Source: Bacillota bacterium (lineage in GTDB: Bacteria; Bacillota; Limnochordia; Limnochordales; ZCTH02-B6). From it: a stretch of DNA of 64,000 nucleotides. The notes beneath the pieces were generated by a model. That model was given only the letters and a program-made list of their open reading frames with translations. It ran no database searches and was not told the DNA's origin. The position numbers were made by a program, and so were the translations under genes. The stretch's first letter is position 1, and each line of letters opens with the position of its first letter. The stretch spans positions 124,001 through 188,000 of the forward strand of contig PKQS01000007.1 of the NCBI GenBank assembly GCA_017577945.1, in the 5' to 3' direction. Positions 1 to 8,505 of this stretch are shown here, piece by piece.

Positions 1-87
1 TTCAACCGGGCGCGGCAGGCGGCCATTACGAAAGAAATCGCGGAAATCGTGAGCGGCGCCGAGGCGTTGCAGGGCGCAGGCTGGTGA
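1..87 (+). CDS. atpG: ATP synthase gamma subunit, C-terminal end (partial)
   Basis: Only the last 28 codons and the TGA stop at 85-87 are inside the window. The peptide begins FNRARQAAITKEI and ends in GAGW. The NRARQAAITKEI stretch is the conserved C-terminal helix of the F1 gamma subunit, which turns inside the alpha3beta3 ring and couples proton flow to catalysis. Its place 69 bases upstream of atpD matches the usual atpAGDC order. The 5' part lies outside the window. Confidence 0.93.
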   Translation, partial: FNRARQAAITKEIAEIVSGAEALQGAGW

Positions 88-1584
<1,497 letters not shown>

Positions 1585-1983
1585 GTGCTCCGGCTCGAAG
1601 TCGTCACGCCTTACCGCCAGGTGCTCAGCACGGAAGTGGAGTCGGTCATCCTGCCGACCACCGACGGGTATCTGGGCATCATGACCAACCATGCGCCGCT
1701 GGTGGCCGGGCTAAGCATCGGCGTGGTCTACTACGGCAAGGCGGGGAAGGAAAAGGAGCGCATGGCGGTGAGCGGCGGCTTCGTCGAGGTGTCGGACAAC
1801 AAGGTGACGATTTTGGCCGACACGGCGGAGCTGTCGGGAGAAATCGACGTGCTGCGGGCGAAAGAGGCCAAGCGGCGGGCCGAGCAGCGGCTGCGCCAGC
1901 GGCAGGCCAACATCGACTTCGTCCGGGCCGAGCTGGCGCTGCAGCGGGCCTTGGCTCGCCTGCGGGCCGCGGGCGTGGAGTAG
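1585..1983 (+). CDS. atpC: F1F0 ATP synthase epsilon subunit
   Basis: Epsilon subunit of F1: an N-terminal beta sandwich (residues about 1-85, LRLEVVTPYRQVLS onward) and a C-terminal helical hairpin that can inhibit hydrolysis. The length, 132 residues, is typical. It starts with GTG directly after the atpD stop with no spacer, using the GGGAGGAGG inside the end of atpD as ribosome site, so the two are probably translationally coupled. Last gene of the atp operon; a hairpin terminator follows. Confidence 0.96.
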   Translation: MLRLEVVTPYRQVLSTEVESVILPTTDGYLGIMTNHAPLVAGLSIGVVYYGKAGKEKERMAVSGGFVEVSDNKVTILADTAELSGEIDVLRAKEAKRRAEQRLRQRQANIDFVRAELALQRALARLRAAGVE

Positions 1984-2024
1984 CGGGACGGCTGTCCTCG
2001 ATGCGATTCGTCGCAAGACGCAAG

Positions 2025-2055
2025 AGCGAGGCCGGCGACGGCCTCGCTTTTCTTC
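2025..2055 (+). terminator. Intrinsic terminator of the atp operon
   Basis: A 9-bp perfect stem (2025-2033 with 2040-2048, arms AGCGAGGCC / GGCCTCGCT), a 6-base loop, then TTTCTTCTT. It lies between atpC and the convergent penicillin-binding protein gene. The T-rich side favours termination of the + strand operon. Confidence 0.85.
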
Positions 2056-3756
2056 TTACGGCGACGGCGGGATGCCCAGGTGCTGAAAGGCCCGGCGCAT
2101 GATGTTGGCGAAGACGGGCGCCGCCCACAGCCCGCCTTCGGGTGTTTCCTGCCGCACATCGTACAGCATGACGAGCAGGACCAAAGCGGGGTCTTCCACC
2201 GGCCCGAAGCCGACGAACGAGGCCAGGCGCTTATCGCCGTAGCCGCCCTCTTCCGGAATTTGCGCCGTCCCCGTCTTGCCGGCCACCCGGTAGCCGGGCA
2301 CTTGCGCTCGCCGCCCCGTGCCTCGCTCGACGACGGCGATCATGGCTTCCACCACGTCCCGGGCTGTCTCCGGCGAAACCACCTGCCGCAGCGGCGTCGG
2401 AGACGCCGTCTCCACCACGTACCCGTCGGGATGGCGGACTTCCCGGACGATGTACGGCTTCATCAAGACGCCCCCGTTGGCCAGCGCCGCCGTGGCGGCC
2501 GTCAGCTGCAGAGGCGTCACCGCGATTCCCTGCCCGAACGAGATCGTGGCCCACTGCAACAGCTCCCCGCTGATGCGCCCCGGCGCCGGCACCATGCCCG
2601 TGCCTTCGCCGGGCAAGTCCACTCCCAGCCTCTGCCCGAAGCCGAAGGCCCGCAAGTACTGGTAAAGCTTCTCGCCGCCCAGAAGCTCGGCGCCGATGTG
2701 CGCCAGCGTCGTGTTGCACGAGCGGGCCACCGCCTCCAGCACGGTGAGGCGGCCGTAGCCGTACGGGTAGTTGCAGTGGATGAGGCCGCCGCCGATGCGC
2801 ATTTGCGCGGGGCTGTCGAGCACCGTGTCCAGGGTGACGACGCCTTCTTCCAAGGCCGCGGCCAGGGTGAACACCTTCATGGTGGAGCCCGGCTCGAACT
2901 GGTCGGCGACGGCCGGGTTGCGGTGTGCCCGGGGTAAGTAGCGCTGGTAGTCGGCGGGGTCGAACGACGGCAGCACGGCCATGGCCAGAATTTCGCCCGT
3001 CTTGGGCTGCATGGCGACGGCCAGCCCCCACGCCGCCCGGGCCGCCTCGATGCCGCGGGCCAGCTCTTGCTCAACGATGTACTGGAGCACCGCGTCAATG
3101 GTCAGCACCAAGTCGCTGCCCGGCACCGGCTCGCGCACTTCGCTGCGCCCGCCGGCGATGGAGCGCCCGCGCGGATCCCGCTCGCTGCGGTGCACGCCGG
3201 GGACGCCCGCCAGCACTTCGTCGTACAACCATTCCAGCCCCGCCAGGCCTTGGTTGTCCCGGCCCGTGTAGCCCAGCACGTCCGCGGCCAACCGACCTTG
3301 CGGATACGCCCGCTGCGGCCGTTCCACCACGTACACGCCGCGGAGGCCCAGTTCCTCCACCGCAGCCGCCGCCGCCGGGTCCAGCCGGTCGGTGAGCCAG
3401 ACTTGGCTCGCGTTGCGCTGCAGCAGCTCTTCCAGCTCCGCGGCGGGGCGGCCCAGCAGGTCCGCCAGCTGCGCGGCCACCGCCTGTGGGTCCCGGATGG
3501 CGGCGGGCACCGCGTACACGCCGTACCCATACACCGTAATCGCCAGCGGCAGCCCGTTGCGGTCCAAAATGGCGCCGCGGTCGGGCACCAGCGCTTCCGC
3601 CCGCGACCGCTGTCGCATGGCTTCCGCGGCCAGGAACCCGTGCCGCACCAGCTGCAGGTAGCCTAGCCGCAGCCACAGCAGGGCGCAGCAGAACATGATG
3701 AAGAGGAAAACGTGCGCGATGCGGGTCCGAAGCAGCGGCGACAAGTGCCGCGGCAC
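2056..3756 (-). CDS. Class B penicillin-binding protein (FtsI/SpoVD-type transpeptidase)
   Basis: Peptidoglycan DD-transpeptidase anchored by one N-terminal membrane helix (about residues 12-36, IAHVFLFIMFCCALLWLRLG), followed by a PBP dimerisation domain and a transpeptidase domain. The three active-site motifs are present: SxxK as STMK (about 291-294), SxN as SCN (346-348) and KTG (494-496). There is no PASTA domain after the transpeptidase, so it is FtsI-like in build; SpoVD or a side-wall PBP2 are alternatives. I chose the GTG at 3756 because AAGGAGG sits 7 bases upstream; the frame stays open further 5' but without a good site. It is transcribed towards atpC and divergent from spoIIQ. 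Confidence 0.88.
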   Translation of the reverse strand: MPRHLSPLLRTRIAHVFLFIMFCCALLWLRLGYLQLVRHGFLAAEAMRQRSRAEALVPDRGAILDRNGLPLAITVYGYGVYAVPAAIRDPQAVAAQLADLLGRPAAELEELLQRNASQVWLTDRLDPAAAAAVEELGLRGVYVVERPQRAYPQGRLAADVLGYTGRDNQGLAGLEWLYDEVLAGVPGVHRSERDPRGRSIAGGRSEVREPVPGSDLVLTIDAVLQYIVEQELARGIEAARAAWGLAVAMQPKTGEILAMAVLPSFDPADYQRYLPRAHRNPAVADQFEPGSTMKVFTLAAALEEGVVTLDTVLDSPAQMRIGGGLIHCNYPYGYGRLTVLEAVARSCNTTLAHIGAELLGGEKLYQYLRAFGFGQRLGVDLPGEGTGMVPAPGRISGELLQWATISFGQGIAVTPLQLTAATAALANGGVLMKPYIVREVRHPDGYVVETASPTPLRQVVSPETARDVVEAMIAVVERGTGRRAQVPGYRVAGKTGTAQIPEEGGYGDKRLASFVGFGPVEDPALVLLVMLYDVRQETPEGGLWAAPVFANIMRRAFQHLGIPPSP

Positions 3757-3825
3757 GTGCACCCCTCCTTGTTCCCAGCAATTTCCCGGAAGGCGCGGCG
3801 GTTCCTGCCGCCTGCGGCGGGGAGC

Positions 3826-3879
3826 GCGCTGTATACCCCTGACGTGCTGTGTAACCCCGCGGCGCTGTATAACCCCGAC
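3826..3879 (+). repeat. Three tandem 18-bp repeats between divergent pbp and spoIIQ
   Basis: Three head-to-tail copies of an 18-mer (starting at 3826, 3844 and 3862) with the shape GCGCTGTATAACCCCGAC. Copies 1 and 3 differ by two bases; copy 2 is more diverged. Each has a core GTATA or GTGTA. They lie in the 217-base gap between the two divergent starts. The core resembles the -35 element of forespore sigma-F promoters, but I see no convincing matching -10, so operator or iteron-like sites are equally possible. Confidence 0.6.
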
Positions 3880-3973
3880 GTTTTGGGCAAATACTTCCTC
3901 CTGCCGGCCGGGGCGAAAAGCCGCCGCGCGGCCGGCGCTGCGATGTGGACGGTTGGCGAAAGGGTGATGTCGC

Positions 3974-4777
3974 ATGCAGTGGAGGAAGCGCTGGGCCGAG
4001 GGGTTGCTGCGACCGGCCCGCTGGGCTTGGCGGGTGCTGCGGGCTGGAGGCGGCCGGCTGCGAGCCGCCTGGCGGCTAGGAACTGGCCCGAAGGCAGTGC
4101 TCATGCGCGTTGCGGTCCTGGGCGCGGCGGCTGTTCTAGCCTGGGGCGTTTTCGTCGGCGCAGGGGCGTTATCCGGTGCGCTGACGGCGCGGCGATCGGC
4201 GCAGGAGCCCATCCTGACCGGCGAAGCAGGCGGGGCGGCCGAGACGGAGAGGGTGGCGACAGAGCTCGGCGCGACGGGGGCCGGCGGTGCGGCCGTCGCG
4301 ACGGAGCAGGCGGAAGCCGCGAACGGGCGCGAGCCGGTCGCGGCAGCCCAGAGCTTGTGGCCGCCGGCTCCCGAGGCGGGCGACCAGCGGGCCGCGTTGC
4401 TCTGGTCGCCGCTGGCCTGGCCCGTGGCGGGGTCCGTTCGCGAACCCGCGGGCTGGCGGCGCCACGTGGAGTACGGCTACTGGTACTACGAACCGGGGGT
4501 GGAGCTGGCGGCCGAGGAGCCGACCGTGTACGCCGTCTTGCCCGGCACCGTCACGCGCGTCACGGCCGCGGCTTCGCCTTCCTCGGGCCACGCGGTCGTC
4601 ATCGACCACGGCGACGGGCTGGCGACCGAATACAAGCCGCTGCAGGTCGTCTACGTGACGCCGGGGCAGTACGTCAGCGCCCGCGCGCCCATCGGACAAG
4701 CCGCGAGCTCGGTCGTGTTCACCCTCTACATGGACGGGCAGCCGTTGGACGTGCAGGCGGCGCTCGCAGGGCGGTAA
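3974..4777 (+). CDS. spoIIQ: SpoIIQ-like forespore protein with degenerate LytM (M23) domain
   Basis: 267 residues: a basic N terminus, one membrane helix (about 43-66), a low-complexity linker rich in Ala, Glu and Gly, then an M23/LytM-type domain at about 150-260. The LytM zinc ligands are lost: the first His/Asp motif reads YEPGVELA where active enzymes have H and D, and the HxH motif reads ATEYKPL. B. subtilis SpoIIQ is likewise inactive and acts as a scaffold that binds SpoIIIAH across the intermembrane space of the forespore. Identification rests on this domain plus its place just before spoIIID-mbl, as in B. subtilis. A GAAAGGG site precedes the ATG. Confidence 0.82.
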   Translation: MQWRKRWAEGLLRPARWAWRVLRAGGGRLRAAWRLGTGPKAVLMRVAVLGAAAVLAWGVFVGAGALSGALTARRSAQEPILTGEAGGAAETERVATELGATGAGGAAVATEQAEAANGREPVAAAQSLWPPAPEAGDQRAALLWSPLAWPVAGSVREPAGWRRHVEYGYWYYEPGVELAAEEPTVYAVLPGTVTRVTAAASPSSGHAVVIDHGDGLATEYKPLQVVYVTPGQYVSARAPIGQAASSVVFTLYMDGQPLDVQAALAGR

Positions 4778-4879
4778 CGGGGAAAACGGCGTCGTGAAGC
4801 CTTTCTTCGCCCGGCCCGCTGACATAAACGCCGTCGGCGGGCCATATGTTGTACCAACACCGGGCGGGGGGGCACTCCG

Positions 4880-5143
4880 ATGCGGGACTACATCCGGAAA
4901 CGGGTGGTCGACGTCAGCCACTACATCGTCGAGTCCAAAGCGACGGTGCGTCAGGCCGCCGCCGTTTTCGGCGTGAGCAAGAGCACGGTGCACAAAGACG
5001 TCACGGAGCGGCTTCCTCGCGTCAGCAAGGACCTGGCCCGCAAGGTGAAGCGCATCCTCGATCTGAACAAGGCGGAGCGCCACATCCGCGGCGGCGAGGC
5101 CACGCGGCGCAAGTACCGGCGCGACGGCCAGCGCGCCTCGTAA
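4880..5143 (+). CDS. spoIIID: Sporulation transcription factor SpoIIID
   Basis: 87-residue DNA-binding protein of the mother-cell programme (sigma-E regulon modulator). The helix-turn-helix is clear at about residues 22-43 (TVRQAAAVFGVSKSTVHKDV), followed by a basic tail. The length equals that of the family. It sits between spoIIQ and mbl as in B. subtilis. A G-rich site lies about 8 bases before the ATG. Its presence is strong evidence for an endospore former. Confidence 0.96.
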   Translation: MRDYIRKRVVDVSHYIVESKATVRQAAAVFGVSKSTVHKDVTERLPRVSKDLARKVKRILDLNKAERHIRGGEATRRKYRRDGQRAS

Positions 5144-5207
5144 CGCCTCTGACCGGCGCCTGAGCCGAAGCGGCCCGGGACCGGCGCCCGGCAAACGTGC
5201 GGCAAGG

Positions 5208-5235
5208 GCAGGAAAGCCCTCCAGCTCGTCGAAAA
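5208..5235 (+). promoter_or_regulatory. Intergenic motif GCAGGA-N14-GTCGAAAA before mbl
   Basis: GCAGGA at 5208-5213 and GTCGAAAA at 5228-5235 are separated by exactly 14 bases. The same two blocks with the same spacing occur at 38469-38496, and weaker versions occur before other envelope genes in this window. The function is unknown to me. It lies in the 151-base gap between spoIIID and mbl. Confidence 0.5.
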
Positions 5236-5294
5236 TTTTGCCGTAACCTTCCGGACTTTGCCAAGGACGGTTCGGACCGAGAGGGGCGGCACGT

Positions 5295-6308
5295 TTGTTC
5301 GGGCGTGATATAGGGATCGACTTGGGCACGGCCAACGTGCTCATTTTCGTGCGCGGGAAGGGCATCGTTCTCCGCGAGCCGTCGGTCGTCGCCGTGGAGA
5401 AGGAAACCAACCGGCTGCTGGCGGTGGGCGAAGAGGCCCGGCGCATGATCGGGCGCACCCCCGACAGCATCATCGCGGTTCGGCCTCTAAAAGACGGCGT
5501 TATCGCCGACTACACCATGACCGAGCTCATGCTGAAACATTTCATCCGCAAAGTCTGCGGCCGCCGGCCCGTTTTCCGTCCGCAAATCGCCGTGTGCGTG
5601 CCGTCGGGCGTCACCAGCGTCGAGCAGCGGGCCGTCATCGAGGCGTGCCAGGAAGCGGGCGCCAAGAAGGTCGTCCTCGTCTCCGAGCCCATGGCCGCGG
5701 CCGTCGGGGCGGGTATCGACGTATCGCAGCCGCGCGGCCATTTGGTCGTGGACATTGGCGGGGGCACGACGGATATTGCGGTCATTTCGCTGGGCGACGA
5801 GGTTATCTCCGACAGCTTGCGCGTCGGCGGCGACAAGTTCGACGAGGCCATCATCCGCTACGTGCGCCGCGAGCACAAGCTGTTCATCGGCGAGCGCACG
5901 GCGGAAGAGATAAAGGTCCAAATCGGGTGCGCGTTTGCGCCCGACGAATCGCTGACCATGGAAGTGCGCGGGCGCGACACCCTCTCGGGCTTGCCCAAAT
6001 CCATCCGGCTGTCGGCCGCCGAGGTGTACGAGGCGCTGCAGGAGCCGGTCCAGGCCATCATCAACCTCATTCGCTCCGTGCTGGAGAAAACGCCGCCGGA
6101 GCTCGCCGGCGACATCATGCAGGACGGCATGGTGCTCACCGGCGGCGGCGCCTTGCTGAAAGGGCTGCCCGAGCTCATCCGGCTCGAGACGCGCGTGCCG
6201 GTCGTCGTGGCCGACGAGCCGGAAACGTGCGTGGCCCGGGGCACGGGCAAAGTGCTGGAATACATCAACAAGCTGCCCGGCGACGGCAGGAGCTTCCGCG
6301 TCTCCTAA
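5295..6308 (+). CDS. mbl: MreB-family rod-shape protein Mbl
   Basis: Actin-like filament protein under the cytoplasmic membrane that guides the elongation machinery. 337 residues. Phosphate-1 motif DIGIDLGTANVLIF at the start, phosphate-2 DIGGGTTDIAV at about 153-163, and the adenosine motif LTGGGALLKGLPEL near 284-297. The start is TTG at 5295 behind GAGGGGCGG; no upstream ATG gives a sensible N terminus. Its position after spoIIID and before two FlgF/G-like genes is the B. subtilis spoIIID-mbl-flhO-flhP order, so mbl is a better label than mreB. Confidence 0.93.
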   Translation: MFGRDIGIDLGTANVLIFVRGKGIVLREPSVVAVEKETNRLLAVGEEARRMIGRTPDSIIAVRPLKDGVIADYTMTELMLKHFIRKVCGRRPVFRPQIAVCVPSGVTSVEQRAVIEACQEAGAKKVVLVSEPMAAAVGAGIDVSQPRGHLVVDIGGGTTDIAVISLGDEVISDSLRVGGDKFDEAIIRYVRREHKLFIGERTAEEIKVQIGCAFAPDESLTMEVRGRDTLSGLPKSIRLSAAEVYEALQEPVQAIINLIRSVLEKTPPELAGDIMQDGMVLTGGGALLKGLPELIRLETRVPVVVADEPETCVARGTGKVLEYINKLPGDGRSFRVS

Positions 6309-6484
6309 CCGACCCGGGCCACTTTCTGGTCCGCGGCCGCGCGATCGCAGACATGGTCGCGCCGGATGGCCGCGGCTTTTTCGCGAAAGCGGGCCATTCC
6401 TTCCTGCGTCCATTCAGCCTCGACGACCGCCAGGACGCGCCCGCACCGGTAGCAGAGGACGGGACGGGCTTCTTTGACTGCCAC
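6305..6484 (-). CDS. Small CxxC protein of unknown function
   Basis: I do not recognise this 59-residue product. It has a CYRCG knuckle near the N terminus and a later HVC, so a small zinc-binding protein is plausible. Support for a real gene: GGAGGG lies 7 bases before the GTG at 6484, and an extended -10 element (TGGTAAAAT on the minus strand) lies just upstream at 6513-6505. The frame would remain open to a TTG at 6499, but that overlaps the ribosome site. It is convergent with mbl and overlaps its stop by 4 bases. Confidence 0.58.
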   Translation of the reverse strand: MAVKEARPVLCYRCGRVLAVVEAEWTQEGMARFREKAAAIRRDHVCDRAAADQKVARVG

Positions 6485-6504
6485 CGTGCATCCCTCCAAC
6501 CCTT

Positions 6505-6513
6505 ATTTTACCA
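6505..6513 (-). promoter_or_regulatory. Extended -10 promoter for the small CxxC gene
   Basis: The minus strand reads TGGTAAAAT, a TGn extension plus a 5/6 match to TATAAT. The -35 region is poor. Transcription would begin only some 10-15 bases before the ribosome site, giving a very short leader. Confidence 0.45.
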
Positions 6514-6646
6514 GCCCGCGGACAAGCTCGTAAGGGCGGCCGGCTCCGGCAAAAAGGGCTAAAGCGCGCCGTCGCGATGGACGAACGAATGATTAGAGGC
6601 AGCGTCCGGCTGCCCACGGCAACTAGCCGCCGCGGGAGGTGAAGCG

Positions 6647-7450
6647 ATGCTGCGGGGCCTGTATACCGGCGCGTCGGGTATGCTGGCGCAGGAGGTGCGC
6701 GCCGACGTGCTGGCCAACAACCTGGCCAATGCCAACACGGTCGGCTTCAAGCGCGAGGCGGTGTTGCAGCGGGCGTTCCCGGAGATGCTGCTCCGCCGCG
6801 TGTTTGATCCGGTCGCGCCGGGCGGCGGAACGAGCGGCACGTTTTTCGCCGGCGACGGCTTGTACGACCCGCGGCCCGTCATCGGCCGGCTCGGCACCGG
6901 CGCCTACGTCGACGGCACGTGGACGGTCCACGAACAGGGGCCGCTGCGCTTTACCGGCAACGATCTCGACGTCGCGCTGGAAGGCGACGGCTTTTTCGCG
7001 GTGCAGACCGCGGCGGGCGTGCGCTACACGCGCGACGGGCGGTTTGTGCTGGATGGGGCCGGGCGCCTGGTCACCTTGGCGGGCTGGCCGGTGCTGGGCG
7101 TGGACGGCGAGCCCATCGTCGTCGGCGGCGGGACCGCGGCCATCGACGAGCAAGGGCGGGTGTGGGTCGATGGCGCCGTCGTGGGTCAGTTGGCCGTGTG
7201 GGCGTTCCCCCAGCCGCAGTGGCTGCAGCGGGAAGGCGAAGGCTTGTGGGCGCCTACGGAGGCGGCTGGCCAGCCGGTGCCCGGAAACGCCACGGTGCAC
7301 GCCGGATACGTGGAGGACGCCAACGTCAACGTCGTGACCACCATGGTGGAGCTCATCGAGGCGTACCGCTCGTACGAGGCCAATTCAAAAGTGATTCAGG
7401 CGTACGACGAGACGCTGGGCCGGGTCGTCAACGACCTGGGCCGGGTGTAG
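6647..7450 (+). CDS. flhO: Flagellar basal-body rod protein, FlgF/FlhO type
   Basis: Rod protein of the FlgF/FlgG family, 267 residues. It has the N-terminal family motif (MLRGLYTGASGMLAQ, then VLANNLANANTVGFKR) and the C-terminal coiled segment (VNVVTTMVELIEAYRSYEANSK). These two ends pack together as the rod helix; the middle is the variable beta domain. ATG at 6647 follows GGGAGGTGA. Position directly after mbl matches B. subtilis flhO. It is probably the proximal rod subunit paired with the FlgG that follows. Confidence 0.9.
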   Translation: MLRGLYTGASGMLAQEVRADVLANNLANANTVGFKREAVLQRAFPEMLLRRVFDPVAPGGGTSGTFFAGDGLYDPRPVIGRLGTGAYVDGTWTVHEQGPLRFTGNDLDVALEGDGFFAVQTAAGVRYTRDGRFVLDGAGRLVTLAGWPVLGVDGEPIVVGGGTAAIDEQGRVWVDGAVVGQLAVWAFPQPQWLQREGEGLWAPTEAAGQPVPGNATVHAGYVEDANVNVVTTMVELIEAYRSYEANSKVIQAYDETLGRVVNDLGRV

Positions 7451-7527
7451 CGCTGGATGCGGCGCCTGACGCCGGGCGCGGCGCTCGGCGGCGGGCGGAG
7501 GTATAGGACAACCGAAGAAGGACACAG

Positions 7528-7675
7528 GACGGCAGGCGGCAGCCGCCGGAAACGGTGGACGATGCAACGAGGGCCGGACCGCTTTGCGGAAGCCCGGGGC
7601 AGCTGACCGACTGAGGCGCCCGGCGTCCACCGGCAAGGCCGGAGACAGGCTTGCCCGCGCAGCCAGCCGTCTGCC
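7528..7675 (+). ncRNA. Candidate structured leader RNA before flgG
   Basis: The 251-base gap between the two rod genes is unusually long for an operon and is full of pairings. An outer stem pairs 7528-7533 with 7666-7671 (or 7531-7537 with 7669-7675). CCGCCG-GAAA-CGGTGG (7543-7558) is a GNRA-capped hairpin. GGTGGACG (7554-7561) can instead pair perfectly with CGTCCACC (7624-7631). Inner hairpins are 7571-7595 and 7630-7642. The first two inner pairings exclude each other, as in a switch. I do not see the c-di-GMP-I core sequence. No coding potential is evident. Confidence 0.4.
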
Positions 7676-7701
7676 TCCGGAAGCGGAGGGACCGTGGAGC
7701 C

Positions 7702-8490
7702 ATGATGCGTTCGTTGTGGACGGCGGCCTCGGGCATGACCGCCCAGCAGTTCAACATCGACACGATCTCCAACAATCTGGCCAACGTCAACACGACGGGC
7801 TACAAGAAGAGCCGGGTCGACTTCCAGGACTTGCTGTACCAGACCACCCGCTTCGCGGGCACGCCCGTCACCCAGGGCGCGCAAGTGCCGACGGGCATTC
7901 AGATCGGCCACGGCGTCCGGCCCGTCGCCACGCAGAAAATCTTCACGACCGGCACCTTCAAGCAGACGGACAACCCGCTGGACTTGGCCATCGAAGGCGA
8001 GGGCTTCTTCCAGGTGCTCCTGCCCGACGGCACCGTGGCCTACACCCGCGACGGCGCCTTCAAGCAGGACGGCGACGGCCGCATCGTAACGTCCGACGGC
8101 TTCGTCCTGGAGCCTGAAATTATCATTCCGGAGGAAGCCGTGGACATCATCGTCGGCACCGACGGCACGGTGTCCGTCATTCTTACCGGCGACGACGAGC
8201 CGCAGACCATCGGCATGATCGAGCTGGTGCGCTTCGTCAACCCCGCCGGCCTGCGCAGCATCGGTCGCAACTTGTTCGTCGCGACCGCGGCGTCGGGGCC
8301 GCCGATGGTGGGCACGCCGGGGCTGGACGGCTTCGGCATCGTGGCGCAGAGCTACCTGGAGATGTCCAACGTCCAGGTCGTCGAAGAGATGGTCAACCTC
8401 ATCATCGCCCAGCGTGCTTACGAATCGAACAGCAAGGCCATCCAGGCGGCCGACGACATGCTCCAGACGGCCAACAACCTGCGCCGGTAA
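7702..8490 (+). CDS. flgG: Flagellar distal rod protein FlgG
   Basis: 262 residues, exactly the FlgG length. N terminus [15 protein letters not shown] followed by [18 protein letters not shown] terminus [20 protein letters not shown] and LQTANNLRR. FlgG forms the distal rod, which passes through the P and L rings in a two-membrane cell. I use the ATG at 7702; a second ATG follows at 7705. CGGAGGG lies upstream. It heads the flgG-flgA-flgH-flgI-flgJ run. Confidence 0.94.
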   Translation: MMRSLWTAASGMTAQQFNIDTISNNLANVNTTGYKKSRVDFQDLLYQTTRFAGTPVTQGAQVPTGIQIGHGVRPVATQKIFTTGTFKQTDNPLDLAIEGEGFFQVLLPDGTVAYTRDGAFKQDGDGRIVTSDGFVLEPEIIIPEEAVDIIVGTDGTVSVILTGDDEPQTIGMIELVRFVNPAGLRSIGRNLFVATAASGPPMVGTPGLDGFGIVAQSYLEMSNVQVVEEMVNLIIAQRAYESNSKAIQAADDMLQTANNLRR

Positions 8491-8505
8491 AGGCGGGATA
8501 GGCTG

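Noticed and set aside
3663..3890. A minus-strand peptide with repeats reading SGLYSAAGLHSTSGVYSA
   Set aside because: It is only the translation of the 18-bp DNA repeats, with no ribosome site, and overlaps the start of the penicillin-binding protein.
7528..7675. c-di-GMP or cobalamin riboswitch
   Set aside because: A GNRA-capped stem and a GCCGGAGAC-like stretch drew attention, but the conserved cores of both classes are missing, so I report only an unclassified structured RNA.
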